From contig DASVLJ010000044.1 in assembly GCA_036384915.1 (NCBI GenBank), positions 1 through 64,000 of the forward strand: a stretch of DNA of 64,000 bases. The letters are read 5' to 3'. Origin of the DNA: PKWO01 sp036384915 (lineage in GTDB: Bacteria > Pseudomonadota > Gammaproteobacteria > Burkholderiales > Burkholderiaceae_D). This document shows, piece after piece, positions 34,197 through 43,014 of this stretch; the stretch's first letter is position 1; the number at the start of each line of letters is the position of its first letter. Position numbers and translations under genes: made by a program. The notes beneath the pieces are model-generated. The model worked only from the letters and a program-made list of their open reading frames with translations, did no database searches and was not told the DNA's origin.

Positions 34197-35560
34197 AGCC
34201 TGGCGCCATCACCAGCCTGCTGGCCGACTTCTGGGCCGACGTCAACGATGCGAGCGACCCCGGCCTGCTGTGGCAAGTCCTGACACTGTTGGCCTGCCTG
34301 GCCGCCGGTTCGGCCATCGCGCGCCTGTTGCGCGCGGCTCTGCTCAGTCAGCAAGCGAGGCAGCAGCAGAGCGATGATGCCAAGAGCATGATCAAGCTCG
34401 GCGCGGGCAGTTTCTCGCGGGTGCTCTCGCCGATGCTCGGCTTGTTCCTGATCGAATTGGCGCGCCCCTGGCTGGCCAGGTATCACCACGTCCACGTGAT
34501 CCAGCTGTTCACGCCGCTGATCGCCTCGTTCGTGATCATGCGCGCCGCGTTCTACGTCATCCGCCGCATCGTCGCCAAGCAGGGCAGCGACGCCACCTCG
34601 CTCCTGCTGGTCGAGAAGGTCGTGTCGATCGCGGTCTGGGTCAGCGTGGCGCTCTACATCGCAGGCTGGTGGCCCGATATTCTCGATTTCCTGACCGAAA
34701 ACGAATTGCCGCTCGGCGCGCACCGGATTTCGCTTCTGGCGATCATGCAGGCCACTGCCTCGGTCGCGGTGACGCTGGTGGCGGCCCTGTGGGTCGGCGC
34801 GATCATCGAGGAACGCCTGCTCAAGCTCGACACCATGCATTCCTCGCTGCGCGTGGTGCTGGCGCGCACGGTGCGCTCGGCCTTGGTCTTGATCGCGGTG
34901 CTGGTCAGCCTTTCGCTGGTGGGTATCGATCTCACGGTGCTCTCCGTCTTCGGCGGCGCGCTCGGCGTGGGCCTGGGCTTCGGCTTGCAGAAGATCGCCA
35001 GCAGCTATGTCTCCGGCTTCGTGGTCCTGCTCGAGCGCAGCCTCTCGATCGGCGACATCGTGTCCTTCGACAAGTACTACGGCATCGTCACCCACATCAA
35101 CACACGCTACACCGTGCTGCAAGGCCTGGACGGTGTGGAGACGGTGGTGCCGAACGACGTGCTGATCTCGGGCCCGATCCAGAACCTCTCGCTTTCCGAT
35201 TCCACGCTGCGGCTGGCAACGACGGTCACGGTCGGCTACGGCACCGATCTCGAAACCGTCATGAAAAAGATGGAGGAGGCCGCCGCCGCGGTGCCGCGCG
35301 TGCTGCAATTGCCGGCGCCGCAAGTAGTGTTTTCCAGATTCGGCGTCAATGGCTTCGATCTCGAGTTGGGCTTCTGGATCAGCGATCCGCAAAACGGCCG
35401 GTCCGGGGTCACGTCCGACGTCAATCGCGCGATCTGGCGCGTTCTGCAAGAGAATCATGTCGAATTGCCATCGCCGCAGCGCGATATCCGGCTGATGAAC
35501 GCTGAAGAATTGTCAAAAGCCGTGAATATGAACGTAAATTCGGCGAAACAAAACGGCTAA
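34193..35560 (+). CDS. MscS-family mechanosensitive ion channel
   Basis: The 455-residue protein begins at a GTG overlapping the methyltransferase stop. It has several membrane helices in the first 260 residues and then the MscS pore helix and beta domain: SVFGGALGVGLGFGLQKIAS, SYVSGFVVLLERSLSIGDIV, and HINTRYTVLQGLDGVETVVP. The C-terminal alpha/beta domain is complete. Such channels open on membrane tension and release solutes during osmotic downshift. It is larger than E. coli MscS (286 residues), with extra N-terminal helices. Confidence 0.92.
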   Translation: MKPGAITSLLADFWADVNDASDPGLLWQVLTLLACLAAGSAIARLLRAALLSQQARQQQSDDAKSMIKLGAGSFSRVLSPMLGLFLIELARPWLARYHHVHVIQLFTPLIASFVIMRAAFYVIRRIVAKQGSDATSLLLVEKVVSIAVWVSVALYIAGWWPDILDFLTENELPLGAHRISLLAIMQATASVAVTLVAALWVGAIIEERLLKLDTMHSSLRVVLARTVRSALVLIAVLVSLSLVGIDLTVLSVFGGALGVGLGFGLQKIASSYVSGFVVLLERSLSIGDIVSFDKYYGIVTHINTRYTVLQGLDGVETVVPNDVLISGPIQNLSLSDSTLRLATTVTVGYGTDLETVMKKMEEAAAAVPRVLQLPAPQVVFSRFGVNGFDLELGFWISDPQNGRSGVTSDVNRAIWRVLQENHVELPSPQRDIRLMNAEELSKAVNMNVNSAKQNG

Positions 35561-35730
35561 ATCGGGGCATTTCAGCGTACAATTTTATGCGGTTCATTTG
35601 TGTATCATGAAATTGTGCTATGCATGTGCGCCCAACCGTATGCAACGTCTTTCCCGGTAGCGCAGAAGAGAGGCGGTTGCCTGCTTGTACCCGGTGCCTG
35701 GCACCATGCTCACTCTGGAGTTTTTAGAAG

Positions 35731-36936
35731 ATGTTGCAAACCGCATTCGATACCGTCGTCAACCTGTTGGCCCATGGCCTGACCGAGGCCACCTGGTGGC
35801 AAATGGTGCTCTACACCCTCGTCACGACGCATATCACCATCGCCGGCGTCACGATCTACCTGCATCGCCATCAGGCGCACCGCGCGCTCGATCTGCACCC
35901 CGTCGTCAGCCACTTCTTCCGCTTCTGGCTCTGGCTCAACACCGGCATGGTGACCAAGGAATGGGCCGCCATCCACCGCAAGCACCACGCCAAGTGCGAA
36001 ACCGAAGACGATCCGCACAGCCCCGTCACCAAGGGCATCGAGACCGTGTTCTGGCGCGGCACCGAGCTGTACCGCGCAGAATCCAAAAACAAGGAAACCA
36101 TGGAGAAGTACGGCCACGGCACACCGGACGACTGGGTCGAGCATAACGTCTACTCCAGGTTCGGCTGGCAGGGCGTGGGCGCCGTGCTGGTGGCCGACAT
36201 CCTGATGTTCGGCGGCATCGGCGCCACCGTCTGGGCCGTGCAAATGCTGTGGATTCCCGTGCTGGCTGCCGGGGTCATCAACGGTATCGGCCACTACTGG
36301 GGCTATCGCAACTACGAATGCGCCGACGCCGCGACCAACATTTTCCCCTGGGGTATCCTGATCGGCGGCGAAGAGCTGCACAACAACCACCACACCTTCG
36401 GCACCTCGGCCAGGCTCTCGTCCAAGTGGTTCGAGTTCGATATCGGCTGGATGTACATCCGCATCCTTGAAACCTTCAAGCTGGCCAAGGTCAAGAAAGT
36501 CGCCCCGGCACCGAAGTTCGACCGCCAGAAGATGGTGGCCGACCTGGAAACCCTGCAATCGGTCATCGCCAACCGCTATGATGTGATGGCCAAGTATGCC
36601 AAGTCGCTCAAGCGGACCTGGGCCCATGAAGTGGAACTCATGAAAGCCAAGACCACCTTCGAAGCGGGCTTCCTCAAGTCTTCCAAGAAGCTGATGCAGC
36701 GTGGACCGGCCAAGCTTGACGGTGCCAACGAGCAGCAATTGAAGGTGCTGTTCTCGCACAGCAAGGCACTTGAAACCATGCACGAGATGCAAAAGGAATT
36801 GAGCGCCATCTGGGAACGCTCGCACGCCAGCCGCGAGCAGTTGTTAAAGCAATTGCAAGACTGGTGCGCCCGTGCCGAAGCATCCGGCATCCAGGCCTTG
36901 CGTGAATTCTCCTTGCGCCTGCGCAGCTATAGCTGA
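35731..36936 (+). CDS. acyl-lipid/acyl-CoA desaturase (membrane fatty acid desaturase)
   Basis: The 401-residue protein has the three histidine boxes of membrane diiron desaturases: HRHQAHR, HRKHHAKCE and HNNHHTF, separated by hydrophobic stretches. It introduces a double bond into a saturated acyl chain, probably delta-9, to adjust membrane fluidity. After the desaturase domain (about residue 250) there is a helical C-terminal tail of 150 residues that is absent from short desaturases. It is a single gene closed by a strong terminator and marks the left edge of the conserved chromosome before the secretion island. Confidence 0.92.
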   Translation: MLQTAFDTVVNLLAHGLTEATWWQMVLYTLVTTHITIAGVTIYLHRHQAHRALDLHPVVSHFFRFWLWLNTGMVTKEWAAIHRKHHAKCETEDDPHSPVTKGIETVFWRGTELYRAESKNKETMEKYGHGTPDDWVEHNVYSRFGWQGVGAVLVADILMFGGIGATVWAVQMLWIPVLAAGVINGIGHYWGYRNYECADAATNIFPWGILIGGEELHNNHHTFGTSARLSSKWFEFDIGWMYIRILETFKLAKVKKVAPAPKFDRQKMVADLETLQSVIANRYDVMAKYAKSLKRTWAHEVELMKAKTTFEAGFLKSSKKLMQRGPAKLDGANEQQLKVLFSHSKALETMHEMQKELSAIWERSHASREQLLKQLQDWCARAEASGIQALREFSLRLRSYS

Positions 36937-36953
36937 AGCCTTGTGCCTCCACG

Positions 36954-36981
36954 AAAAGCCGGCAGCAGTGCCGGCTTTTTT
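36954..36981 (+). terminator. intrinsic terminator of the desaturase gene
   Basis: AAAAGCCGGCA-GCAG-TGCCGGCTTTT forms an 11-bp stem (8 bp of it around a GC core) followed by T residues. It starts 18 bases after the desaturase stop. From there to 37162 I see no gene. Confidence 0.92.
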
Positions 36982-37162
36982 GTGCGGTGCGTCCGGCATG
37001 GAGGCTTCCTGCCGGTGCAAGCCCCGCCCTCGGTCGACCATGGCGAACGAAGTAGAACGAAACTGCGTTCCTTGCTGCAACGCGCGGTGTTCTTTTCAGA
37101 TGCCGCCCTTCGGGCGGGCGGTCATCCGGCCGCGCGCTGCCCGCAGGCGCTCATGACAGGCG

Positions 37163-37681
37163 CTACGGACGAATGAACGATGTGATCCTGCGCCGTGCCC
37201 GCTCCTTGAATGCATATTCACGGAGTTTGTCGGCAAGCCATTCCAGATTCTTCAGCCCATAAATGCACATGACTTGTTCTCCGGTACTGGACGAACCGAG
37301 CTGCAGTATGGAATATCCAAAAAAGCGCATGCCCCAGGACGAACTGATCACGAAGTTCTCAATCGTGAACAGCTCGATATTCTCTTTGGCCTTGAACAGA
37401 TATCCGCGCTCGATTTTGATTCTTTGCGTCGTGATTTCGTATCGTACGGACAGGCTCTTGAACTTGTAATAAAAATAGGCAAGGCCCAATGTAAAAAACA
37501 CGGCGAAAGCTTGCCAGGCGCTGTAAACAGACGCCGGGTTCCCTGTAAAAATCGTCTTTTCGACTTCGGAATCCTGGGCGGCGGCAAACGCCTTCAGGTC
37601 CGTGCCGCAAAACCGGCACTTGATGGCAGCAGCCTTGATCGTTTCCGCGCACACCGGGCACGTTTTTTCGTCTTTGTTCAT
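37163..37681 (-). CDS. zinc-ribbon membrane protein with bacterial PH-like domain
   Basis: This 172-residue protein starts with a zinc ribbon (CPVC at Cys8/Cys11, CRFCG at Cys22/Cys25). It then has one or two membrane-inserted stretches (VYSAWQAFAVFFTLGLAYFY) and a bPH_2-type domain (SVRYEITTQRIKIERGYLF, ENIELFTIENFVISSS). Such proteins are small membrane scaffolds of unknown role. It lies 125 bases downstream of virD4 on the same strand and may belong to the island or be its border gene. Confidence 0.7.
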   Translation of the reverse strand: MNKDEKTCPVCAETIKAAAIKCRFCGTDLKAFAAAQDSEVEKTIFTGNPASVYSAWQAFAVFFTLGLAYFYYKFKSLSVRYEITTQRIKIERGYLFKAKENIELFTIENFVISSSWGMRFFGYSILQLGSSSTGEQVMCIYGLKNLEWLADKLREYAFKERARRRITSFIRP

Positions 37682-37806
37682 GTTGATACCAGGGTGCCCT
37701 TACAAGCTTGCCGGCGCCTTGCCGGCGCCGGTGCATGGAATCGAGTCTGTCGCCGGGAGCGGCGCCGTTTTGATCCGGAATGCCGTCATTCGTTCCGATG
37801 GTCGCT

Positions 37807-39483
37807 TCAAATCGACAGCATGGGGATGGGCACCTTGTCTTTGAGGCGCTTGACGAAATATTTGTCCTGGTAATAGCGGATTTTCTCGCATTTCACAGGA
37901 TGCGGAATGCCCTCGTAGAGGAAGATTTCCGTTTCTTGCCCCATGGCTTTGAGTTCTTGCGGCAGCATCAGGGCGCGGCGCTCTTCCGATTCGCTGCGGC
38001 TGGTCTCGCGGCCCCTGGTCACGTTTTCCTTGCGCACCGTGGTGTAGCCCAGCATTTCGGAGTAATCGTTGGCGTCTTGCTGCTCGCGCGGCGCATAGAG
38101 TATCTGCAAGGCGTGATTGGTGATCAGGGTGCGTGCCACTTCCTTGCCGTAGGTGGCATCGAGCTGGGCCATGCTCTGGATGATCGGCAGCAGCCGCATG
38201 TTGTAGCCGGCCATGTAGCTCACGGAGCTGGCAAGGATGTTCACCTTGCCGATGCTGGTGAATTCGTCCATCAGCATCAGGCACTGGTGTTTGAGCTCCT
38301 TGTTGTTCTGCGGCAGTTCCTTCGTGTTGACGTTGATGAGCTGGCTGAAGAACAGGTTGACGATCAGACGGCTCTCGGCGAGCTTGTTGGGCAGGATGCC
38401 GATATAGATTGTCATTTTCTTCTTGCGCACGTCGGTAAGAAGAAAATCGTCAGCACTCGTGGCAGCGTCCAGCACGGGGTTGATCCAGGCGTTGAGCGGC
38501 TCTTTCAGCGTGCCCATAATCGAGGCGAACGTTTCCTCCGCTTGCGACAGCAGGTTGGCGAATGCTCCTTTCGCGTTGCCGCTCAAAAAGGGTTCGTTTG
38601 CCAGCTTCTGATAAAACTTGCGCAGGTCGGTGCCGTCGCCGGAGGACAATTTGTAGATTTGCCCCAGCGTGCGCTGCAAACGGTACTTCTCTGCCACCAT
38701 CTGCTTTTCGTCGTGTTCCCACTTCTCGAACAAATACAGCGAAAACGCCAAAAACGCGTTGCGCGATTGGCTGACCCAGAACTTCTGGTCGTCTGAACCG
38801 TCTGGGTATAGCATGGCGGCGATGCTCATCAAGTCGGACACCCGGAACGACGGGTCGCTTGAGACGTAGCTCAGCGGATTCCAGCGATGCGAGCGCCTGT
38901 CTTCCGCAAAGGGGTTGAAAAGATAAATCTCCTGGCCCTGGGATGCGCGCCAGCCGCTGGTGATTTCGTAATTCTCTTGCTTGATGTCGAGCACCACCAT
39001 CGATTCCCCATACTCCAGCAAGTTGGGAATGACGATGCCCACGCCCTTGCCCGAGCGCGTGGGGGCGGCAAGAATGACGAATTGCTGTCCCGAGAGACGC
39101 ACCAGTTCATTCTTGAACTTGCCGACCAGGATGCCGTTCGCTGAAGCTTTGAACATGCCGTGCTTGCTCAGTTCTCCCTTGCCGGCAAATCGGGCATCGC
39201 CGTGAATGGAAGGCGCCTTGCCTCTTGCCAGCAGCGCCACCAAACCGAGCCAAAGCAGCAGGGGGACGCCGAAACCGATATAGCCGGCCCAATGGATCCG
39301 TGCCGCGAACGGCCGGTAGTCGGGCAGGTTCAATACCTGCAAATAATCCCAATACGTCCGCCATTCGAGTGATTGGGTGCCGACCTTCAACATCACCAGA
39401 ACCAGCCAATCCGATAGAAAGAGCCCTGCCGCGAGAGCGAGGGCAAGACAAAATACGGCAACGATCCACTTGACCATTTTCAT
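37807..39483 (-). CDS. virD4: type IV secretion coupling protein VirD4
   Basis: The 558-residue protein is the VirD4/TraG ATPase that recruits substrates to the T4SS. Two N-terminal membrane helices (about 7-29 and 68-86) precede the cytoplasmic ATPase with Walker A in APTRSGKGVGIVIP (Lys146) and Walker B in CLMLMDEFTS. The conserved DIKQENYEITSGWR and NPLSYVSSD segments are present. It is the last gene of a leftward group and follows the XVIPCD-like gene by 17 bases. In X-T4SSs VirD4 binds the XVIPCD tail of effectors, so this neighbour fits. Confidence 0.95.
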   Translation of the reverse strand: MKMVKWIVAVFCLALALAAGLFLSDWLVLVMLKVGTQSLEWRTYWDYLQVLNLPDYRPFAARIHWAGYIGFGVPLLLWLGLVALLARGKAPSIHGDARFAGKGELSKHGMFKASANGILVGKFKNELVRLSGQQFVILAAPTRSGKGVGIVIPNLLEYGESMVVLDIKQENYEITSGWRASQGQEIYLFNPFAEDRRSHRWNPLSYVSSDPSFRVSDLMSIAAMLYPDGSDDQKFWVSQSRNAFLAFSLYLFEKWEHDEKQMVAEKYRLQRTLGQIYKLSSGDGTDLRKFYQKLANEPFLSGNAKGAFANLLSQAEETFASIMGTLKEPLNAWINPVLDAATSADDFLLTDVRKKKMTIYIGILPNKLAESRLIVNLFFSQLINVNTKELPQNNKELKHQCLMLMDEFTSIGKVNILASSVSYMAGYNMRLLPIIQSMAQLDATYGKEVARTLITNHALQILYAPREQQDANDYSEMLGYTTVRKENVTRGRETSRSESEERRALMLPQELKAMGQETEIFLYEGIPHPVKCEKIRYYQDKYFVKRLKDKVPIPMLSI

Positions 39484-39500
39484 GAAATCTCATTAATTAT

Positions 39501-40712
39501 TTATACAGCGCGTTGCTGCGTTTGTTGTGGCGCCCCGCCTTGCCGCTGCGCGTGGATCTGGGCCAGCCTTTCGAAGCTTTGTGCTGCGGGTATGCCGGCT
39601 GCCTGCATCGGGTCGTTGACGCCTATGCTCAAGCAGCCATGCCTTTCTCCCCAGGGCGCGTATCCGGCAACGGCTTTGGCTTTGCCGGTGGGATCCGTTT
39701 CCAACCCGACCACGTCGACGCGCGTGCCGAATTGCTGTTCCCTCAGTTGGACCAGCAGGTTCGCGGCAATGTTGGTGGTTTGCGGTTCACGCCATTGCCC
39801 CGTTGTCGTCAGGTAGCTGTGGACGGCACGAAAATCCTGATGGTCGGGATTGGACGGGTCGCGAGGATCGTGCGGCGCGGTATTTCCCGCCTGGCGATCG
39901 GCCTGGAGGAGGGCCTGCACCTGCGGTTGGTGCGCCAACTCGCCGGATTGGGAGGCAGGTTGTGCCGGTTGCGCAGGTTGTGCCGGTTGCGCAGGTTGTG
40001 CCGGTTGTACAGGCTGCGAGGCCTGTTGAGCCTCGAACTGTTTGATCTGCTCTTTCAGCGCAGCCATTTCCTTGAGCCGCGCCAGCTTGGCTTTCAGGGC
40101 CTCGATTTCGGCGGCGTGCGGGTCATGCTGAGCATTACCGGCACTGTACGTGGTTGCCGGCGCGATGTTGGCCGCCGGTTGCTGCGGCGGTACAGGCTGA
40201 GCGGGCTGCACAAGCTGTTGCGGCTGCACGAGTTGTACCGGCTGAGCAGACGGTATTGGCTGAACCGACGGCACTGGCTGAATGGACGGCACAGACTGCA
40301 CAGACTGCACGGGGCGTGCAGGGTGGGCCGGCGGCACCGGTTGAACGGGAGGCAGCGGCTGGTTGGCCTGGACAGGCTGCACGGCGCTGATACGCGCCGG
40401 CGCGAGTGGGATAGGCTGCGGGGCTTGCGTCTGCTTATGATCCGTTGACACCTTATGCGCTCTCTGGCGCAAGGGGGCGTTGCCGAATCGCTCTATATCC
40501 TGCTTGCGGGCCAATTCGAGATCACGCTTTAACATGATGTTTTGGCCCAGGTCGGGCTTTCGGGGGAGGCCGACAGTGTTCAGGGAGCCGGGCGAGGTGG
40601 ACTCAGGGGTGTCGCGCAGCTTGTGGGCCTCCGCAAAGGACATGCGGCCCGACGCGGGTCTTACGCCTTGCTCATGGGCTGCAGAATGCTGGGGCGGGGT
40701 ATCAAAAGCCAT
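39501..40712 (-). CDS. Pro/Gln-rich protein with XVIPCD-like C-terminal domain (candidate T4SS substrate)
   Basis: The 403-residue protein has three parts. Residues 1-95 are polar and unassigned, 96-180 and 231-254 are Val/Pro/Gln repeats (for example QPAQPAQPAQPA), with a short coiled coil at about 198-230 between them. Residues about 281-385 resemble the XVIPCD, the VirD4-recognition domain of X-T4SS effectors: DPSNPDHQDFRAVHSYL, TNIAANLLVQLRE, RVDVVGLE and IPAAQSFERLAQIH. The end is Gln-rich, as is typical. No known toxin domain is visible, so it may be an effector of new type or an adaptor. It lies directly upstream of virD4. Confidence 0.65.
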   Translation of the reverse strand: MAFDTPPQHSAAHEQGVRPASGRMSFAEAHKLRDTPESTSPGSLNTVGLPRKPDLGQNIMLKRDLELARKQDIERFGNAPLRQRAHKVSTDHKQTQAPQPIPLAPARISAVQPVQANQPLPPVQPVPPAHPARPVQSVQSVPSIQPVPSVQPIPSAQPVQLVQPQQLVQPAQPVPPQQPAANIAPATTYSAGNAQHDPHAAEIEALKAKLARLKEMAALKEQIKQFEAQQASQPVQPAQPAQPAQPAQPAQPASQSGELAHQPQVQALLQADRQAGNTAPHDPRDPSNPDHQDFRAVHSYLTTTGQWREPQTTNIAANLLVQLREQQFGTRVDVVGLETDPTGKAKAVAGYAPWGERHGCLSIGVNDPMQAAGIPAAQSFERLAQIHAQRQGGAPQQTQQRAV

Positions 40713-40779
40713 TGTCGCTAAGATGGAATATCGTTTGGGTTAGTGGGAAGGGCGTCCGGGGCGGCATGATGCGAGGGCT

Positions 40780-41325
40780 CTACCTGTCGAGGTGAACGGG
40801 CTTGTCCTTTATCATTGCGCAAATTCCGCCGTCAGGGCAGGTTACGAGTTTGCCGTTGGCAACGGCGGCATTGATGCTTCCTATCCATTCGGAACGTTGC
40901 ATATCCTCGTGGGTTTTCATGCTCACGTAAACTGCGACGCCAATGATCGCCAATGAGGCAACCGTGCTGGCAACAAAGGCTTTCCAGGCATTGGCCATGT
41001 TCGCCGAGCGCATCTGGGCGCACTGCATTTCCAGTTTGTTGACCACCTTCTGCAGTTGCTCGAACCTGGATTGCAGAGACTTCTCATAGTCCTTCATCGG
41101 CTCGTTCAGTCCGTCTGTGACGACTCCGGCAGCGACGGACTTGAATTTGTCCATCGCGCTTTCCGTAATCTCGATCGCGGAGTTGGCGGCATCCTTCGAC
41201 ACCTGGCTAATGTTCTGTACCGCCCGCTCGTTGGCCATGTCGGCGGCTTTGGTGCGCTTTTCAACCGCGCTAACGAGCAAGACAATTGTCTCGCGCAGCT
41301 CATCGATTTTCTGTTCTACGGTCAT
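40780..41325 (-). CDS. coiled-coil protein with one membrane helix, unknown function
   Basis: This 181-residue protein is mostly a long helix (about 1-110, probably coiled coil), then one membrane segment (AFVASTVASLAIIGVAVYVS) and a short tail with two cysteines (VTCPDGGICAMI). The topology suggests a cytoplasmic coiled coil with a periplasmic tail. I do not recognise a family. It starts two bases after the lipase stop, so the two are translated together. It could be an adaptor, a chaperone for the lipase, or a second immunity-type protein. Confidence 0.7.
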   Translation of the reverse strand: MTVEQKIDELRETIVLLVSAVEKRTKAADMANERAVQNISQVSKDAANSAIEITESAMDKFKSVAAGVVTDGLNEPMKDYEKSLQSRFEQLQKVVNKLEMQCAQMRSANMANAWKAFVASTVASLAIIGVAVYVSMKTHEDMQRSEWIGSINAAVANGKLVTCPDGGICAMIKDKPVHLDR

Positions 41326-41327
41326 TT

Positions 41328-42422
41328 TCAGCTCATCTTCATAGCCGGGCCTTGCGCTTGCGCAGGAGCAGGCTGGATTTGCGTTTGTCTTGTCTGCCCG
41401 GCTTGGGCGAGCTGGGCGGCTTGCTGGAGGTTCTGTTGCGAAGCGCTGGTGTTGAGGCCGGCGTTTATTCCGGCATGCATCACAGCGGAATCGTCCGACA
41501 ACAGCGCGGCGAGCATATGGTCGGTCGTTTCCTTGCGGCCGGCATCGACGGGGAGGGCGGATGCGGTTTCCACGGTAAGCGCGCTGGCGTTGTCGCGGCT
41601 GTTTCGCGCATACTGCGGTGCGTTATCGGATGGCGCAGGCGTAATGGCGCCAAGTTGATCCAGCTTGTGCGTGCGCTCCGCGTCATTGAACATCCGCTCA
41701 ATCCGATGCATGTCATGACGGGCAGCCAGGTCGTCCGCTTCCTTGACGATCTTGACGATCGCCGGATCATACCAATGAGGGTGGACCTGCTGATCCTTGG
41801 TGCGGTCCGCGACGCCGCTGATCGGGGTCGTCTTGCCGACGAAATCGCTGATCAGATTGGAGCCGTGCGAAACGATGCTGCCATTGACCGTGTAATTATT
41901 AAAGCTGTCCGGCACGCCCTTGCCATGCTCCGGCAATCCATGTTCGCCGGCAAATTGCTTGAATTCTTTTTCGTGCGTCAATCGTTCGACTGCGCCGGGA
42001 TCAAAAGTCGTACCGCTCAATCCATACATCTGCGCACAAAGCTGGGCCTCGGAGCCGCCAAGCGAATGGCCCGTCACCGAGACGGTTTGTCCGGGATGGT
42101 CTTTAATGACTTTGCCGGTGAATTCCAATGCCTTGTCGAAGGCCGGATCCCATTTCTTAAGGCCCGCAATGGCAACGTCGGCATGCGTCCAATCGTGGCC
42201 GTGGTCCGACATGGTCGATCCGCGGTATGCAATGGTTACTTCATGCGTTTTTTCGTTCTCATAAGCGTAAGCCTGGAAATTGGTTTTTGCGTCATGTATT
42301 TGATCAACAACATGCCAGTCGCCGACGTTTTGGGGCTTGTCCTCATAGGCCTGGAGCGCCAACCGAGACCTAAGGTGATCCGTACTATAGTCGGTGCTAT
42401 AGTCTGTCGCATAGTCTGTCAT
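41328..42422 (-). CDS. class 3 lipase, candidate T4SS antibacterial effector
   Basis: The ATG at 42422 follows TTGGAC and gives 364 residues; an upstream in-frame start would overlap the preceding gene. The N-terminus has tandem TDY repeats (TDYATDYSTDYSTD). A class 3 lipase domain follows with AYRGSTMSDHGHDWTHAD and the nucleophile elbow SVTGHSLGGSEAQ (Ser120). The last 40 residues are rich in Gln and Ala (ASQQNLQQAAQLAQAGQ). There is no signal peptide, so export would need the T4SS. Its position between a secreted protein gene and virD4, with a Gln-rich tail, matches X-T4SS phospholipase effectors. Confidence 0.8.
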   Translation of the reverse strand: MTDYATDYSTDYSTDHLRSRLALQAYEDKPQNVGDWHVVDQIHDAKTNFQAYAYENEKTHEVTIAYRGSTMSDHGHDWTHADVAIAGLKKWDPAFDKALEFTGKVIKDHPGQTVSVTGHSLGGSEAQLCAQMYGLSGTTFDPGAVERLTHEKEFKQFAGEHGLPEHGKGVPDSFNNYTVNGSIVSHGSNLISDFVGKTTPISGVADRTKDQQVHPHWYDPAIVKIVKEADDLAARHDMHRIERMFNDAERTHKLDQLGAITPAPSDNAPQYARNSRDNASALTVETASALPVDAGRKETTDHMLAALLSDDSAVMHAGINAGLNTSASQQNLQQAAQLAQAGQTRQTQIQPAPAQAQGPAMKMS

Positions 42423-42438
42423 TTTTTGTCCAATACAT

Positions 42439-43014
42439 TTACCAAAGATATTCTGGTTTAACTGCAGGACTGCCAAGCAGCTCGGAGGCCGCGGGCAAAT
42501 CAACAAAACCGCTTTCGAAATTCACGCTTTTATAGGCGGAAATCCTCTCTTTGTCCTCTTTTTCCGCCGCTCCGGTCATTCCAACAAAAATCACCTGTTT
42601 TTTACTTAGGCCTTTGTCTTCTTCAGTTTTTTTCAGGCCGAGAACGAATTTGCTGTATCCCAATTGATGAACGAGGCGACCTATGACAAGGTAGGAGAAA
42701 AAATGCATACCTTGGACGTCATAGGTTTTGTCGCTCAGATTTTTTGAGTGGATATCGAAAGTTATCGAGTAAATATTCGATTCCAATTTTTTTACTGTAA
42801 CGGTGCTATTAACAGAATCGTCCACGTCATCCTTGAACCAGTCCCGGCTGGCAAAACTGAATTCCTGCGGCAGAGGGTTTTTGGCCCAAGGTGAATTTTC
42901 ATACGACATTGATGCTCCTTGATGGCTAGGCGTGGAAGGTGTTTGTGCGTGAACAGAACAAGCACCAGCAGACAAAATCAATGCAAAAACCGCAATTCTG
43001 GAAAGATAGTACAT
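42439..43014 (-). CDS. secreted protein, candidate periplasmic immunity to the lipase
   Basis: The 191-residue protein begins with a signal peptide (MYYLSRIAVFALILSAGACS, cleavage likely near VHA-QT); a lipobox reading with the Cys in SAGAC is possible but poor. A ribosome-binding site (GAGGG) precedes the ATG. The mature part looks beta-rich and has no family I recognise. It lies 16 bases upstream of the lipase on the same strand. X-T4SS effectors are usually encoded beside periplasmic or lipoprotein inhibitors, so immunity is the most economical inference. Confidence 0.6.
   Translation of the reverse strand: MYYLSRIAVFALILSAGACSVHAQTPSTPSHQGASMSYENSPWAKNPLPQEFSFASRDWFKDDVDDSVNSTVTVKKLESNIYSITFDIHSKNLSDKTYDVQGMHFFSYLVIGRLVHQLGYSKFVLGLKKTEEDKGLSKKQVIFVGMTGAAEKEDKERISAYKSVNFESGFVDLPAASELLGSPAVKPEYLW

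Noticed and set aside
39920..40440. CRISPR-like array suggested by regular short repeats
   Set aside because: The repeats are in-frame codons for Pro-Ala-Gln and Val-Gln-Pro inside one gene; there are no unique spacers or cas genes. No CRISPR array was seen anywhere in the window.
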